Positions 26,595-35,034 of a DNA stretch of 64,000 bases are shown one piece after another. Source of the stretch: QZKY01 sp942492925 (GTDB lineage Bacteria > Pseudomonadota > Gammaproteobacteria > Burkholderiales > Burkholderiaceae_D); the NCBI GenBank assembly GCA_942492925.1, contig OW818641.1, positions 1,984,001 through 2,048,000 on the forward strand. Reading direction: 5' to 3'. Position 1 is the stretch's first letter. Each line of letters begins with the position of its first letter. The notes beneath the pieces were generated by a model. The model saw only the letters and a program-made list of their open reading frames with translations, was not told the origin of the DNA and ran no database searches. The position numbers and the translations under genes are program-made.

Positions 26595-26981
26595 ATGAAT
26601 ATGAAATACTTAGTCGTCGTTATCGGAAGTGTGATTGCATTGTCGTCCTGCGTCGTTCATACCGATCCCCCACACCAAACCCAGACCCACAACGTCAACG
26701 CGCATCACCAGGATGAACATCGCAACAAGCCCTATGTCATACAGCACCGCATCGACGAACAGGAAAGTGCTATCCACCGAGGCATTCGCAGTGGCTCGCT
26801 CACTAAAAAGGAAGCGCGCACACTCAGACACAATCTTGCGAAAATCAAAAATGAATACAGCCGCGCGAAGAGAAGTGATCGGCATGTATCACACAAAGAG
26901 CGCGACCGCCTGGGTCACATGCTTGATCACAACGACCGCATGATCCGCAAACTGAAGGGAAACAGCATTACGCGTTTCTAA
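26595..26981 (+). CDS. Small His-rich lipoprotein, paralogue C
   Basis: A 128-residue protein with a lipoprotein signal peptide (LSSC, Cys near 19), a His-rich linker and the same helical domain as paralogue B. The shared domain reads PYVIQHRIDEQES...SGSLTKKEARTLRHNLAKIKNEYSRA...HKERDRLGHMLDHNDRMIRKL. Paralogue B is soluble in the periplasm and this one is lipid-anchored, so duplication was followed by a change of location. Function unknown. Confidence 0.78.
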   Translation: MNMKYLVVVIGSVIALSSCVVHTDPPHQTQTHNVNAHHQDEHRNKPYVIQHRIDEQESAIHRGIRSGSLTKKEARTLRHNLAKIKNEYSRAKRSDRHVSHKERDRLGHMLDHNDRMIRKLKGNSITRF

Positions 26982-27003
26982 AAAACCCGCGTGCCGCAGG
27001 ATG

Positions 27004-27021
27004 TGCGCCGCTTCCGGCGCA
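27004..27021. terminator. Short GC-rich hairpin after paralogue C
   Basis: TGCGCCG and CGGCGCA pair perfectly around CTTC, 22 bases after the stop codon. No T-run follows; it works perhaps with the hairpin just downstream. Confidence 0.5.
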
Positions 27022-27030
27022 TCCGGACAG

Positions 27031-27080
27031 GGGCCTTGACTCAATGGGTTGAAACACCCTTGACTCAAGGCCCTCCTTTT
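27031..27080. terminator. Long hairpin between convergent genes
   Basis: GGGCCTTGACTCAA and TTGACTCAAGGCCC form a long stem with one central mismatch, followed on the plus strand by CTCCTTTT. The same arms also read as a direct repeat of CCTTGACTCAA. Placed between paralogue C and convergent xerD, it would terminate transcription from the left and perhaps both sides. Confidence 0.6.
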
Positions 27081-27097
27081 CTGTCACCCTGCATTTC

Positions 27098-28018
27098 TCA
27101 GCCTCTCGGATGATGTATCGCATGCAGCTTTTTGAGCCGCTCGCGCGCCACATGCGTGTAGATTTGCGTGGTAGAGATGTCGGCATGCCCAAGCAGCAAT
27201 TGCACCACGCGCAAATCCGCGCCGTGATTGAGCAAATGCGTTGCAAACGCATGCCGCAGCGTATGGGGCGAGAGCGGTGCGTGAATATCGGCCGTCCGCG
27301 CGTGTTTTTTCACCAGTGTCCAGAACATCTGGCGCGTCATCGGTCCGCCGCGTGCGGTGACGAATAACGCATCGGTGCGCTGGCCATCCAAAATGACGGG
27401 GCGCGCTTCCTTCAGATAACGCTCCAGCCAGTTGCGAGCGACTTCGCCGAAGGGCACCAATCGCGTCTTGTTGCCTTTGCCGGTGATGCGCAGCACGCCT
27501 TCGTTCATGCCGATTTCCACCGGCTTGATCAGCACCAGTTCAGATACGCGCAAGCCACTCGCATACATCAGCTCCAGCATCGTGCGATCGCGCAAGCCCA
27601 AAGACGTGTTGAGATCGGGCGCCGCCAGCAAGGCTTCCACCTGCGATTCGGAAAGTGTTTTGGGAAACCGCGGCGGCTGCTTGGCCGATTTCATTTGCAA
27701 ACAGGGATCGGTAGTGATCCTGTTCTGGCGCAACGCGTGTTGATAAAACCGTTTGAGCACGGCAAGCCGTCGATTGGATGAGCTGGCTTTCGATGACGGA
27801 TGCTTCGCTGCAAAATAAGCGTTCAAATCGGCTGCCGTCACGTCCAGCAAATTTCTGCTGCGCTCGTTTTTTTCATCTTCTTCCAGCCACGTCGCGAACA
27901 AACGCAAGTCACGGCGGTACGCTTCCAGCGTGTTTTGCGCGAGCCCGTCTTCCAGCCACAGCGCTTCGCAAAAGGTATCGATGATCGATTGATTAGGCGA
28001 CTGGTTTTCCGCGTTCAT
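27098..28018 (-). CDS. xerD: Tyrosine recombinase XerD
   Basis: A 306-residue site-specific recombinase that with XerC resolves chromosome dimers at dif. The N-terminal SAM-like core-binding domain (FCEALWLEDGLAQNTLEAYRRDL) is followed by the catalytic domain with Arg in ASGLRVSELV, HTLRHAFATHLL (His, Arg), LGHADISTTQIYTH (His and nucleophilic Tyr). Length is normal. It overlaps ogt by 4 bp (ATGA). XerD rather than XerC is preferred from overall sequence; the distinction is by eye. Confidence 0.92.
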   Translation of the reverse strand: MNAENQSPNQSIIDTFCEALWLEDGLAQNTLEAYRRDLRLFATWLEEDEKNERSRNLLDVTAADLNAYFAAKHPSSKASSSNRRLAVLKRFYQHALRQNRITTDPCLQMKSAKQPPRFPKTLSESQVEALLAAPDLNTSLGLRDRTMLELMYASGLRVSELVLIKPVEIGMNEGVLRITGKGNKTRLVPFGEVARNWLERYLKEARPVILDGQRTDALFVTARGGPMTRQMFWTLVKKHARTADIHAPLSPHTLRHAFATHLLNHGADLRVVQLLLGHADISTTQIYTHVARERLKKLHAIHHPRG

Positions 28019-28530
28019 GCCATTCCTTTGGGTGCTGTGGCACCCTCATGCGCGAGCAACCAGCGTTTCACTTGCAGCAAAAAATCGCCATCGTCCACGC
28101 GCCCGGAAAATCCGCCGAGCCCGCCGGACGCCGACACCACGCGATGACATGGCGTAATCAACGGATACGGATTGGCCCCGCAAGCCTGCCCGACGGCGCG
28201 CGGCGCAGAACGCAAGCGCTTGGCGATCGCACCATAAGTTGTGGTGCTCCCCGAAGTGACAGCGCCAATCTGTTCCCATACTTTGCGCTGGAACGGCGTG
28301 CCTGCATCAAGAAGCGGCAGCGAGAAACGAAACCCCGGTTCAGCAAAATATCGGACGACTTGTCTTGCGGCCTCCGCCGCCAGTGCATTCTTTGGCGCGA
28401 TGGCTTGGGTGCGCGGCGGCAAAAAAGCCAATTCGGCTATCGCCTCGTTTTCGGTGCGAATGCCCACCGCGCCAAACGGCGCAGGAACGATGGCATCAAA
28501 CTGCGTATCGTAAAGCTTCGACAAGGGCAT
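28015..28530 (-). CDS. ogt: Methylated-DNA-protein-cysteine methyltransferase
   Basis: A 171-residue suicide DNA-repair protein that removes O6-methyl groups from guanine. The C-terminal domain carries the acceptor motif ITPCHRVVSASGGLGGFSG, preceded by the Y/A finger and HTH (FQRKVWEQIGAV...TTYGAIAKRL). It has no N-terminal Ada regulatory domain. It is the first gene of a pair with xerD, overlapping by 4 bp. Confidence 0.95.
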   Translation of the reverse strand: MPLSKLYDTQFDAIVPAPFGAVGIRTENEAIAELAFLPPRTQAIAPKNALAAEAARQVVRYFAEPGFRFSLPLLDAGTPFQRKVWEQIGAVTSGSTTTYGAIAKRLRSAPRAVGQACGANPYPLITPCHRVVSASGGLGGFSGRVDDGDFLLQVKRWLLAHEGATAPKGMA

Positions 28531-28593
28531 TATTCACTCCGAAAAAACATCGTTCTGTCATCATAATCTGCCCGCGCCCGAGAGGGGAGTTTT

Positions 28594-29676
28594 TCAGTTT
28601 TGACCTTGTGCCATCGCCCACTGCACATGCTCTCGTACCAGTTCGGAGTTATGATCGACACGCGCGTTAAGGGCCACCTTGATCTGCGCAAGGTCGCCGC
28701 CATTTCTTGCCGCATTCCCTAACGCGACGGCGATATTGCGCAGCCAGCGTTCATGCCCGATGCGCCGAATCGGACTGCCCTCCAAACGCTGCTGAAATTC
28801 CGCTTCGCTCCAGCCAAACAAATCAATCAAGCTGGCATGATCCAGTCCGTTGCGCACGTCAAAATCGGGCAGCATGGCCGTTTTCGCAAACCGATTCCAC
28901 GGACACGCCAACTGACAATCATCGCATCCGTATATGCGGTTGCCAATCAGCGGGCGCAGTTCCTCCGGAATGCTGCCCTGATGTTCAATCGTCAGATAGG
29001 AAATACACCGCCGCGCATCCAGCCGGTAGGGTTCCATGATCGCCTGCGTCGGACAACTGTCGATACAAGCCGTGCAACGGCCGCAGTGCGGGTTTTCCGG
29101 CGCATCGACTGGCAAGGGCAAGTCGACCAGTATTTCGCCAAGAAAGAACAGCGATCCGGCATCCCGATGCAGCAGCAAGGTGTGCTTGCCGCGCCACCCT
29201 AAACCGGAGTACGACGCGAGCGCCACTTCCATGATCGGTGCGGAATCGGTAAAAACGCGATAGGTGAACGGCCCAACCATTTCCACAATGCGATCGGCCA
29301 GTTGCTGCAAGCGTGCACGCAGCACCCGATGGTAGTCACGCCCACACGCATACAAGGAAACCGCCGCCGACATCGGTTCGCGCAAGCGCGCTTGCGCGCG
29401 TTCGCGCCAGTGTGCATCCGTGTCCTGCGGCAGATAATCCATGCGCACGACGATGGCCCGGCAAGCTCCCGGCACCAGTTCCGCTGGCCGCGCGCGCAGC
29501 ATCCCATGACTGGCCATATACGCCATATCGCCATGCTGCTCCGCTGCGAGCCAGGCTTGCAAACCGGCTTCGGCATCTGGCAGGCGCACATCAGCAATGC
29601 GCACATCGGCAAAACCCAGATCGCGTCCCCAAGCTTTGAGGTTCCGCACAAGTTCGGTCAGGTCGGGGGATGTCAT
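28594..29676 (-). CDS. queG: Epoxyqueuosine reductase
   Basis: An iron-sulfur, cobalamin-dependent enzyme that makes queuosine from epoxyqueuosine in tRNA. Two ferredoxin-type clusters are visible (CGRCTACIDSCPTQAI and CDDCQLACPWNRFA), followed by a HEAT-like C-terminus. With the ATG at 29676 it has 360 residues and its N-terminus (TSPDLTELVRNLKAWGRDLGF) lines up with known QueG proteins. An upstream ATG at 29718 would add 14 residues. It is divergent from tsaE, as in other betaproteobacteria. Confidence 0.95.
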   Translation of the reverse strand: MTSPDLTELVRNLKAWGRDLGFADVRIADVRLPDAEAGLQAWLAAEQHGDMAYMASHGMLRARPAELVPGACRAIVVRMDYLPQDTDAHWRERAQARLREPMSAAVSLYACGRDYHRVLRARLQQLADRIVEMVGPFTYRVFTDSAPIMEVALASYSGLGWRGKHTLLLHRDAGSLFFLGEILVDLPLPVDAPENPHCGRCTACIDSCPTQAIMEPYRLDARRCISYLTIEHQGSIPEELRPLIGNRIYGCDDCQLACPWNRFAKTAMLPDFDVRNGLDHASLIDLFGWSEAEFQQRLEGSPIRRIGHERWLRNIAVALGNAARNGGDLAQIKVALNARVDHNSELVREHVQWAMAQGQN

Positions 29677-29726
29677 GTCAACGAATTTGGCGCATAATTC
29701 CGAAAATTCATACTTCATTCTATCCG

Positions 29727-30215
29727 ATGCCGCCCCATCTGAAATTCTCCCTGCATGAAGAAGCCGGCACCCAGGCGCTCGGCGCTTCGCTTGCGCGTGC
29801 GCTTGTGCCAGGGCTGGCCATCTATCTGCGTGGCGAACTCGGGGCGGGGAAGACCACGCTCACGCGCGCGCTGCTTCATGCAGCCGGACATACCGGTCAC
29901 GTCAAAAGCCCAACGTATACCTTATGCGAACCTTACACCTTCGCGCTGGGCGGACGACAGGTCGCGCTTTTCCATTTCGATCTTTACCGGATGAAGAGCG
30001 CGGAAGAATTCGTCGATGCCGGGTTTCGCGACCATTTCAGCGGCGACAATATCTGCATCGTCGAGTGGCCGGAAAACGGTGAATCGGTGTTGCCCGTGCC
30101 CGACATCGCGGTGGCGTTGACGGTCTCGGGCACCGGACGTCAGGTAGAATTGAGCGCATTGACAGACAAGGGAACGCAATGTTTGAGACATCTCGATTTC
30201 GCGCCGAATCTGTAA
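29727..30215 (+). CDS. tsaE: tRNA threonylcarbamoyladenosine biosynthesis ATPase TsaE
   Basis: A 162-residue P-loop protein with Walker A GELGAGKTT (about residue 36-44), KSPTYTL, the FHFDLYR motif and IVEWPE (Walker-B-like). It acts with TsaB and TsaD in the t6A modification of tRNA. A longer frame opens at 29670, but the ATG at 29727 matches the family. Its end overlaps amiC by 37 bases. Confidence 0.96.
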   Translation: MPPHLKFSLHEEAGTQALGASLARALVPGLAIYLRGELGAGKTTLTRALLHAAGHTGHVKSPTYTLCEPYTFALGGRQVALFHFDLYRMKSAEEFVDAGFRDHFSGDNICIVEWPENGESVLPVPDIAVALTVSGTGRQVELSALTDKGTQCLRHLDFAPNL

Positions 30216-31510
30216 ACACTTTCTGCATCCGCGCCTTGCTGAAAGCGTGCTGTCTGCTGCTCGCCCTCGCCTTCTTCCCCGGCTTGGCCCATGCGTCAAA
30301 AACGCTGAACGTCCGTGTCTGGCCCGCGCCGGAATATACGCGCATCGCGCTTGAAAACGGCACACCACTGAAAGCCAGTCATTTTGTCCTCAAAAATCCC
30401 GAGCGTCTCGTCGTCGATGTCGAAGGCCTTGCACTGAATGCTGCGCTGAAAAATCTCGCCTCTCACATCCAGGCCGACGATCCGTACGTCAAACAGGTGC
30501 GGGTGGGACAGAACCGTCCTCGCGTCGTGCGTCTGGTGTTCGAGCTGAAAGCGCCGGTCAAACCGCAAATTTTCTCGCTCCAACCCGTCGGCGAATACCG
30601 CCATCGCCTCTTGCTGGATCTGCACCCGGTCAAACCCCATGACCCCATCGCCGCCCTGATCGAAAAGGGCGGAGAGAAAAAGGAAACGCAGCCATCCGGG
30701 AAAACGCCCGATGTCAACGCAGTGCCGGAACCCGACAATGCGCAAGTCATCCGCATGGCACCCAAACCGGGGAAGCAAACCGTCCGCAAGCTCCACATGA
30801 ACCGGACCATTACCATCGTCCTTGATCCGGGACATGGGGGCGAAGATCCGGGAGCAGTCGGCAGACGCGGCAACCGCGAAAAGAATATCGTGCTATCGAT
30901 CGCGCAGCGCCTGAAAGCCAAAATCGAACAAGATCCCAACATGCGCGTCGTGATGACCCGGTCCGGGGATTACTTTGTGCCACTCGGCACGCGCGTGGCC
31001 AAAGCCCGCCAGGCGAAAGCCGACCTTTTCATTTCGATCCATGCCGATGCCTTCTTCGAGAAAAATGCGCGCGGCGCTTCCGTGTTTGCCCTCTCGGAGA
31101 AAGGCGCGTCTTCCGCTGCGGCACGGGCCTTGGCCAAACGGGAAAACGATGCGGATCTGATCGGCGGCATCAACCTCAAAGGCGTCGATGTCCGCGTGGC
31201 GAGCGTAGTACTCGATCTTTCCACCAGCGCTCAGATCAAGGATAGCCTGAGATTGGGGCAGGAAGTGCTCGGTGAAATCGGCGACATCAACCCCTTGCAT
31301 CGTGGCCGCGTCGAACAAGCCGGTTTCGCCGTGCTGAAGGCGCCCGACATTCCCAGCATTCTGGTGGAGACCGCCTTCATCTCGAATCCCGAAGAAGAAG
31401 CCAAGTTGGCGAGTGCACAGTATCAGGATCAGGTTGCCGATGCGATTTTTAACGGCATCAAGCGATACTTCGAAAAGAATCCGCCGCTCATGAAGCAGAA
31501 CATGACGTAA
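30179..31510 (+). CDS. amiC: N-acetylmuramoyl-L-alanine amidase (AmiC type)
   Basis: A 443-residue exported cell-wall hydrolase that splits septal peptidoglycan. Signal peptide to about HASK (residue 40), AMIN domain (about 45-150), a Pro/Lys-rich linker, and an Amidase_3 zinc domain from about 210. That domain has DPGHGGEDPGAVG (Zn His), the NREKN Glu, SIHADAF (second His) and the C-terminal ETAFISNPEEE (catalytic Glu). No Tat twin-Arg is evident. AGGGAA precedes the ATG, which lies inside tsaE. Confidence 0.95.
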   Translation: MFETSRFRAESVNTFCIRALLKACCLLLALAFFPGLAHASKTLNVRVWPAPEYTRIALENGTPLKASHFVLKNPERLVVDVEGLALNAALKNLASHIQADDPYVKQVRVGQNRPRVVRLVFELKAPVKPQIFSLQPVGEYRHRLLLDLHPVKPHDPIAALIEKGGEKKETQPSGKTPDVNAVPEPDNAQVIRMAPKPGKQTVRKLHMNRTITIVLDPGHGGEDPGAVGRRGNREKNIVLSIAQRLKAKIEQDPNMRVVMTRSGDYFVPLGTRVAKARQAKADLFISIHADAFFEKNARGASVFALSEKGASSAAARALAKRENDADLIGGINLKGVDVRVASVVLDLSTSAQIKDSLRLGQEVLGEIGDINPLHRGRVEQAGFAVLKAPDIPSILVETAFISNPEEEAKLASAQYQDQVADAIFNGIKRYFEKNPPLMKQNMT

Positions 31511-31658
31511 TTCGGCTTTGTGCACTATCGGGTAACTATCGAGTAAAATAGCCGGCTTGACCGGGTTTCTGTAGTATGGGGGTTACACAAGAGGAAAGAA
31601 CAACCACCGATTGTCTCCTCTGCATCATGTTCCCGGATGCTTCAGTTCTGTTTCAGAT

Positions 31659-31734
31659 GCGCTCGTAGCTCAATGGATAGAGTACTGCCCTCCGAAGGCA
31701 GGGGTTGCTGGTTCGATCCCAGCCGAGCGCGCCA
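31659..31734 (+). tRNA. tRNA-Arg, anticodon CCG
   Basis: The 76-base cloverleaf has acceptor arms GCGCTCG and CGAGCGC, a D-arm with GCTC/GAGT, anticodon stem CTGCC/GGCAG enclosing loop CTCCGAA (anticodon CCG), T-loop GTTCGATCC, and an encoded CCA end. It reads CGG codons. Confidence 0.97.
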
Positions 31735-31764
31735 CCCATCCCAAAAAAATCAACTGCATTTGCC

Positions 31765-32565
31765 TTGATCTCGTCTTCTCTTCTGCTTTTTTGCCTGCTC
31801 GGTGCCTTTGTCGGTTTTCTGGCCGGACTTTTGGGCATCGGCGGCGGCGCGCTGATGGTGCCAGCGTTCATCGCTATCTTCGGATGGTACGGTTTTTCGC
31901 CGGACGTGCTGGTGCATATGGCATTCGGAACCTCTCTAGCCAGCATCGTCTTCACGGCCATGTCCAGCGCATGGGCCCACCATCACATGGGGACGGTCGA
32001 CTGGAAAATCTTCCGGAGCCTCGCGCCCGGCATACTAGTGGGCACCTACGGCGGCAGCACACTGGCGGCTGTACTGCCTGCGGTCCATCTCCAAGCCGCT
32101 TTCGCCTGTTTTCTGTTGTATCTGGCCTATAACATTCTGTACGGCGCAAAACAAAGCTCAGGCAAACAACTGCCGGGATTGGTCTGGATGAGTCTTGTCG
32201 GTGTGGTCATTGGCGTTATTTCCGGTCTGGTCGGCATTGGAGGGGGGACGCTGGTTGTAGCATTTCTCGCCTGGCACAGCATCAGCATGCACAGCGCCAT
32301 CAGCACATCGGCGGCGGTCGGTTTTCCGCTGGCCGTATCCGGTAGCGTTGGTTACGTCGTTAACGGATTGGGCCACGCAGCACTACCCGAATATACATTG
32401 GGATTCGTCTATCTCCCCGCCCTGCTTTGCATCGTTATCATCAGCATGCTTACCGCGCCACTCGGTGTGCGGGTTGCGCATAGAATGCCGGTGAGAACAC
32501 TGCGAAAAGTCTTTGCTTTTTTCCTGATCGTTACCTCAAGCAAAGTGCTCATCGGTCTACTTTAA
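31765..32565 (+). CDS. TauE/SafE-family sulfite or anion exporter
   Basis: An inner-membrane protein with about eight hydrophobic segments and two internally repeated halves, each with a glycine-rich LGIGGG / VGIGGGTLV motif typical of the family. Members export sulfite, sulfoacetate or similar anions. The start is problematic: the first helix begins just after the tRNA and no ATG lies in frame between them. I used the TTG at 31765; a TTG at 31705 would lie inside the tRNA, and the first ATG (31855) would delete the first helix. Confidence 0.85.
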   Translation: MISSSLLLFCLLGAFVGFLAGLLGIGGGALMVPAFIAIFGWYGFSPDVLVHMAFGTSLASIVFTAMSSAWAHHHMGTVDWKIFRSLAPGILVGTYGGSTLAAVLPAVHLQAAFACFLLYLAYNILYGAKQSSGKQLPGLVWMSLVGVVIGVISGLVGIGGGTLVVAFLAWHSISMHSAISTSAAVGFPLAVSGSVGYVVNGLGHAALPEYTLGFVYLPALLCIVIISMLTAPLGVRVAHRMPVRTLRKVFAFFLIVTSSKVLIGLL

Positions 32566-32608
32566 GCATGCGAATAAAAGCCGGTTTTCGACCATCGAAT
32601 CCCTTCAC

Positions 32609-33298
32609 CTAGTCCCGAATAAACGTTGCAAACGCCGACACGGGCGCGCGCTCCGGCACCAGCGTATTGATGGTCGCCGTTGGGTCGGCATATCCCAGCG
32701 ACATCCCGCCCAGCATCATTTCGTCTTCGCCGAACTTCAGTTCGCGCGCGATCACGCGATGATAATCGCTCCAGATGGTCTGCATGCAGGTATCCAGGCC
32801 GTGTGCCTTGGCAGAGATCATGATGTTTTGCCAGAACGCGCCTTGATCGAAGAAACAGGCCGTTGGCAGTTTGCGATCCATCGTAAAGATCAACCCCACC
32901 GGTGCATCGAAAAATTCGAAATTGCGACGGTGCTGGGCATGCATGCGTGCCTTGTCCCCTTTTTCAATACCCAGCAGAGAATACATGGCCAAGCCAAGCT
33001 TGCGACGACGTGACAGATAAGGCTCGAAATTATTCTTCGGCAGATAGTCGTATTCGCTACTGTGTTTTTCTGGCTCGGTTTCGTATGCATGGCATACCGC
33101 ATCCACTACGCGCCTGAGTCCTTCACCGGTTAGCACATACACACGCCACGGTTGCATGTTGCCCGCCGACGCCGCGCTGGACGCCACTTCCAGAATCCGG
33201 GTCAGCACGTCCTGTGAGACCGGATCCTTACGAAACGCGCGCACCGACCGACGACTTTGAATGACACTCTCCACTGTTTTTGCTACATCGTTTGTCAT
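32609..33298 (-). CDS. Nitroreductase-family flavoprotein
   Basis: A 229-residue FMN nitroreductase. The N-terminal SRRSVRAFRKDPVSQD binds FMN phosphate, SSAASAGNMQPWRVYVLTG is the family's substrate-side motif, and the C-terminal MSLGYADP completes the FMN site. AGGA six bases before the ATG at 33298 fixes the start, although the frame stays open further upstream. It could reduce nitroaromatics, quinones or enals. Only 17 bp separates it from fdhD, so the two are probably co-transcribed, which is not a usual pairing. Confidence 0.9.
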   Translation of the reverse strand: MTNDVAKTVESVIQSRRSVRAFRKDPVSQDVLTRILEVASSAASAGNMQPWRVYVLTGEGLRRVVDAVCHAYETEPEKHSSEYDYLPKNNFEPYLSRRRKLGLAMYSLLGIEKGDKARMHAQHRRNFEFFDAPVGLIFTMDRKLPTACFFDQGAFWQNIMISAKAHGLDTCMQTIWSDYHRVIARELKFGEDEMMLGGMSLGYADPTATINTLVPERAPVSAFATFIRD

Positions 33299-33315
33299 TA
33301 AGCGTCCTATTCTGT

Positions 33316-34116
33316 TCAAGTAATTTTTTCTGGATGCGTGTACAGCACATGTCCGTGCGGGCGCACAAACCCCACCAGACACAAACCGGTTGCCTGCGCC
33401 ACGCGAATGGCCAGCGCCGTTGGTGCCGACACAGCGGCCAGTATGCCAATGCCCGCGCTCGCGGCTTTTTGCGCCATCTCATAACTCGCCCGGCTGGTAA
33501 CGATGGCAGCACCAGTGGCGATTTCCGTTTTCGTACGATGCAATGCCCCGATCAGTTTGTCCAGCGCATTGTGCCGTCCGATATCTTCGCGCACAATCGT
33601 CACGCGTCCATCAGCGGCAAGCCACGCTGCCGCATGCGTCGCGCCGGTTTGCTTTTGCAAGATTTGCTGTCCTTCCATCTGTCGGAATGCGGCATGCAAC
33701 ACCTCCGCACTGAATGATGCGCGACTGGTCACGGGCGGCGGCATGCGGATGGCTTGCGGCAGCGTTTCGGTTCCGCACAATCCGCAACCAGTGCGGCCGG
33801 CCAACGTGCGGCGATGCTCCTTGAGCGCGAACATGCGTTCGCTCGATATTTCCATGATGACGCGAATGCCGTTAGTATCGCCATCCAGTTCGCACTCGTA
33901 CAGTTCAGCTGCGGATTGCAAAATCCCTTCTGTCAGCGAAAACCCGAGCGCAAAATCTTCCAGATCGGATGGGGTGGCCAGCATCACGGCGTGCGATATG
34001 CCGTTGTATTCCAGCGCCACCGGCACTTCTTCAGCCACGTCGTCCGTGACGGATTCATCTCGCCCGTCGCGCCATCGATTCACGGGAAGCGATGTCCACG
34101 TATTGAATTCACTCAT
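33316..34116 (-). CDS. fdhD: Formate dehydrogenase accessory sulfurtransferase FdhD
   Basis: A 266-residue protein that transfers sulfur to the Mo- or W-bis-MGD cofactor and is required for formate dehydrogenase activity. The catalytic GCGLCG motif is present, along with the C-terminal ASYEMAQKAASAGIGILAAVSAPTALA signature. The 50-bp gap to modE and the formate dehydrogenase gene 9 kb away explain its place here. Confidence 0.95.
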   Translation of the reverse strand: MSEFNTWTSLPVNRWRDGRDESVTDDVAEEVPVALEYNGISHAVMLATPSDLEDFALGFSLTEGILQSAAELYECELDGDTNGIRVIMEISSERMFALKEHRRTLAGRTGCGLCGTETLPQAIRMPPPVTSRASFSAEVLHAAFRQMEGQQILQKQTGATHAAAWLAADGRVTIVREDIGRHNALDKLIGALHRTKTEIATGAAIVTSRASYEMAQKAASAGIGILAAVSAPTALAIRVAQATGLCLVGFVRPHGHVLYTHPEKIT

Positions 34117-34166
34117 CCGCGACTCCTCTCACGCTTTGACTTGCACAGTCCAGCGCACATGATACG

Positions 34167-34934
34167 TCATTCGATCAAGGCGATGACGATGGCCGATTCG
34201 TCAACCTGTGCGTTGACTCTGCTGCGCGACTTGATAGCCGATCCGGCTACAGCAAAGCCCACCAGTTGCAATCCCGCTGACAATTCAACCGAGATTTCAT
34301 TTTCCTCATCTCCCGACATCACCCGCGCCGCGCGTCCCGTGATGATATTTTTTCCTGGCATCCTTTCCGGCACCGCAAACGGTTCGACAGCCACAGCCGT
34401 CGCCTTGAACAAGGCCAAAACCCGCTGATCGATTTCCAATGCCAGCAGTTCGGCGCTGGCGCGCGTAATCCGCGCGACAATCTCTTCACCGCCGGGCAGT
34501 TGAAGCCGCACGCGAACGATTTGCCCATTTATTTCCAGATCAATCACGCGACAAGGCAAGTGATTTCGCATGCTGGTGCGAATAGCCAGCTGAGAAAGCG
34601 TCTTGCTCGAAATGTTGGCATTGCCGGCATGAAGCTGCGTCAACACTTCCTGACGGACTTTTTCCAGCAAGTCTGCCGTTGAAAGCAATTTCTCGCCTGC
34701 TTTGGTTAATTGCGCACCACCGCCGCCGGTTCCGCCCACGACTTTTTCGACAAGCGTAACGCCGGAAAGATTAGTCAACGTATCAACCGCCTGCCACGCC
34801 GCCTTGTAGCTGACGCCCGCTTCGCGCGCCGCCTGTGAAATGGAACCCGTCTTGCCGATCAAACGCAATATCTCGACACGCTTGTCGACCATGCTGTGCC
34901 CCAGCGCATTGGCAATGAATGTTTTCGCTTTCAT
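34167..34934 (-). CDS. modE: Molybdate-responsive regulator ModE
   Basis: A 255-residue regulator. The N-terminal LysR-like winged HTH (LIGKTGSISQAAREAGVSYKAAWQAVD) is followed by two TOBE/Mop domains (NHLPCRVIDLEINGQIVRVRLQLPG and the INGQ-like second copy), which bind molybdate or tungstate. It represses modABC and activates molybdoenzyme genes in other bacteria. It is divergent from modA; the palindrome before modA is a candidate site. An open extension upstream of 34934 lies in another coding frame and is not used. Confidence 0.95.
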   Translation of the reverse strand: MKAKTFIANALGHSMVDKRVEILRLIGKTGSISQAAREAGVSYKAAWQAVDTLTNLSGVTLVEKVVGGTGGGGAQLTKAGEKLLSTADLLEKVRQEVLTQLHAGNANISSKTLSQLAIRTSMRNHLPCRVIDLEINGQIVRVRLQLPGGEEIVARITRASAELLALEIDQRVLALFKATAVAVEPFAVPERMPGKNIITGRAARVMSGDEENEISVELSAGLQLVGFAVAGSAIKSRSRVNAQVDESAIVIALIE

Positions 34935-35000
34935 AACGCTATTGTGCCTTGTGAAACCCCTTCTTGTACAACATTTACTTCCCGAAATGAAGCTGTTAGA

Positions 35001-35027
35001 CTCGCTATTCCTTTTTTGAATAGCGAG
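35001..35027 (+). promoter_or_regulatory. 10-bp palindrome covering the modA ribosome binding site
   Basis: CTCGCTATTC (35001-35010) and GAATAGCGAG (35018-35027) are perfect inverse copies around CTTTTTT. The outer TCGnTA/TAnCGA resembles the ends of the ModE operator consensus. The right arm overlaps the modA Shine-Dalgarno (GAGG, 35025-35028), so an mRNA hairpin here would hide it. Confidence 0.6.
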
Positions 35028-35034
35028 GATTTCC

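Noticed and set aside
31540..31600. Promoter for the tRNA-Arg gene (TTGACC at 31557)
   Set aside because: No -10 hexamer at 16-18 bp; only TATGGG at 12 bp, which is too close.
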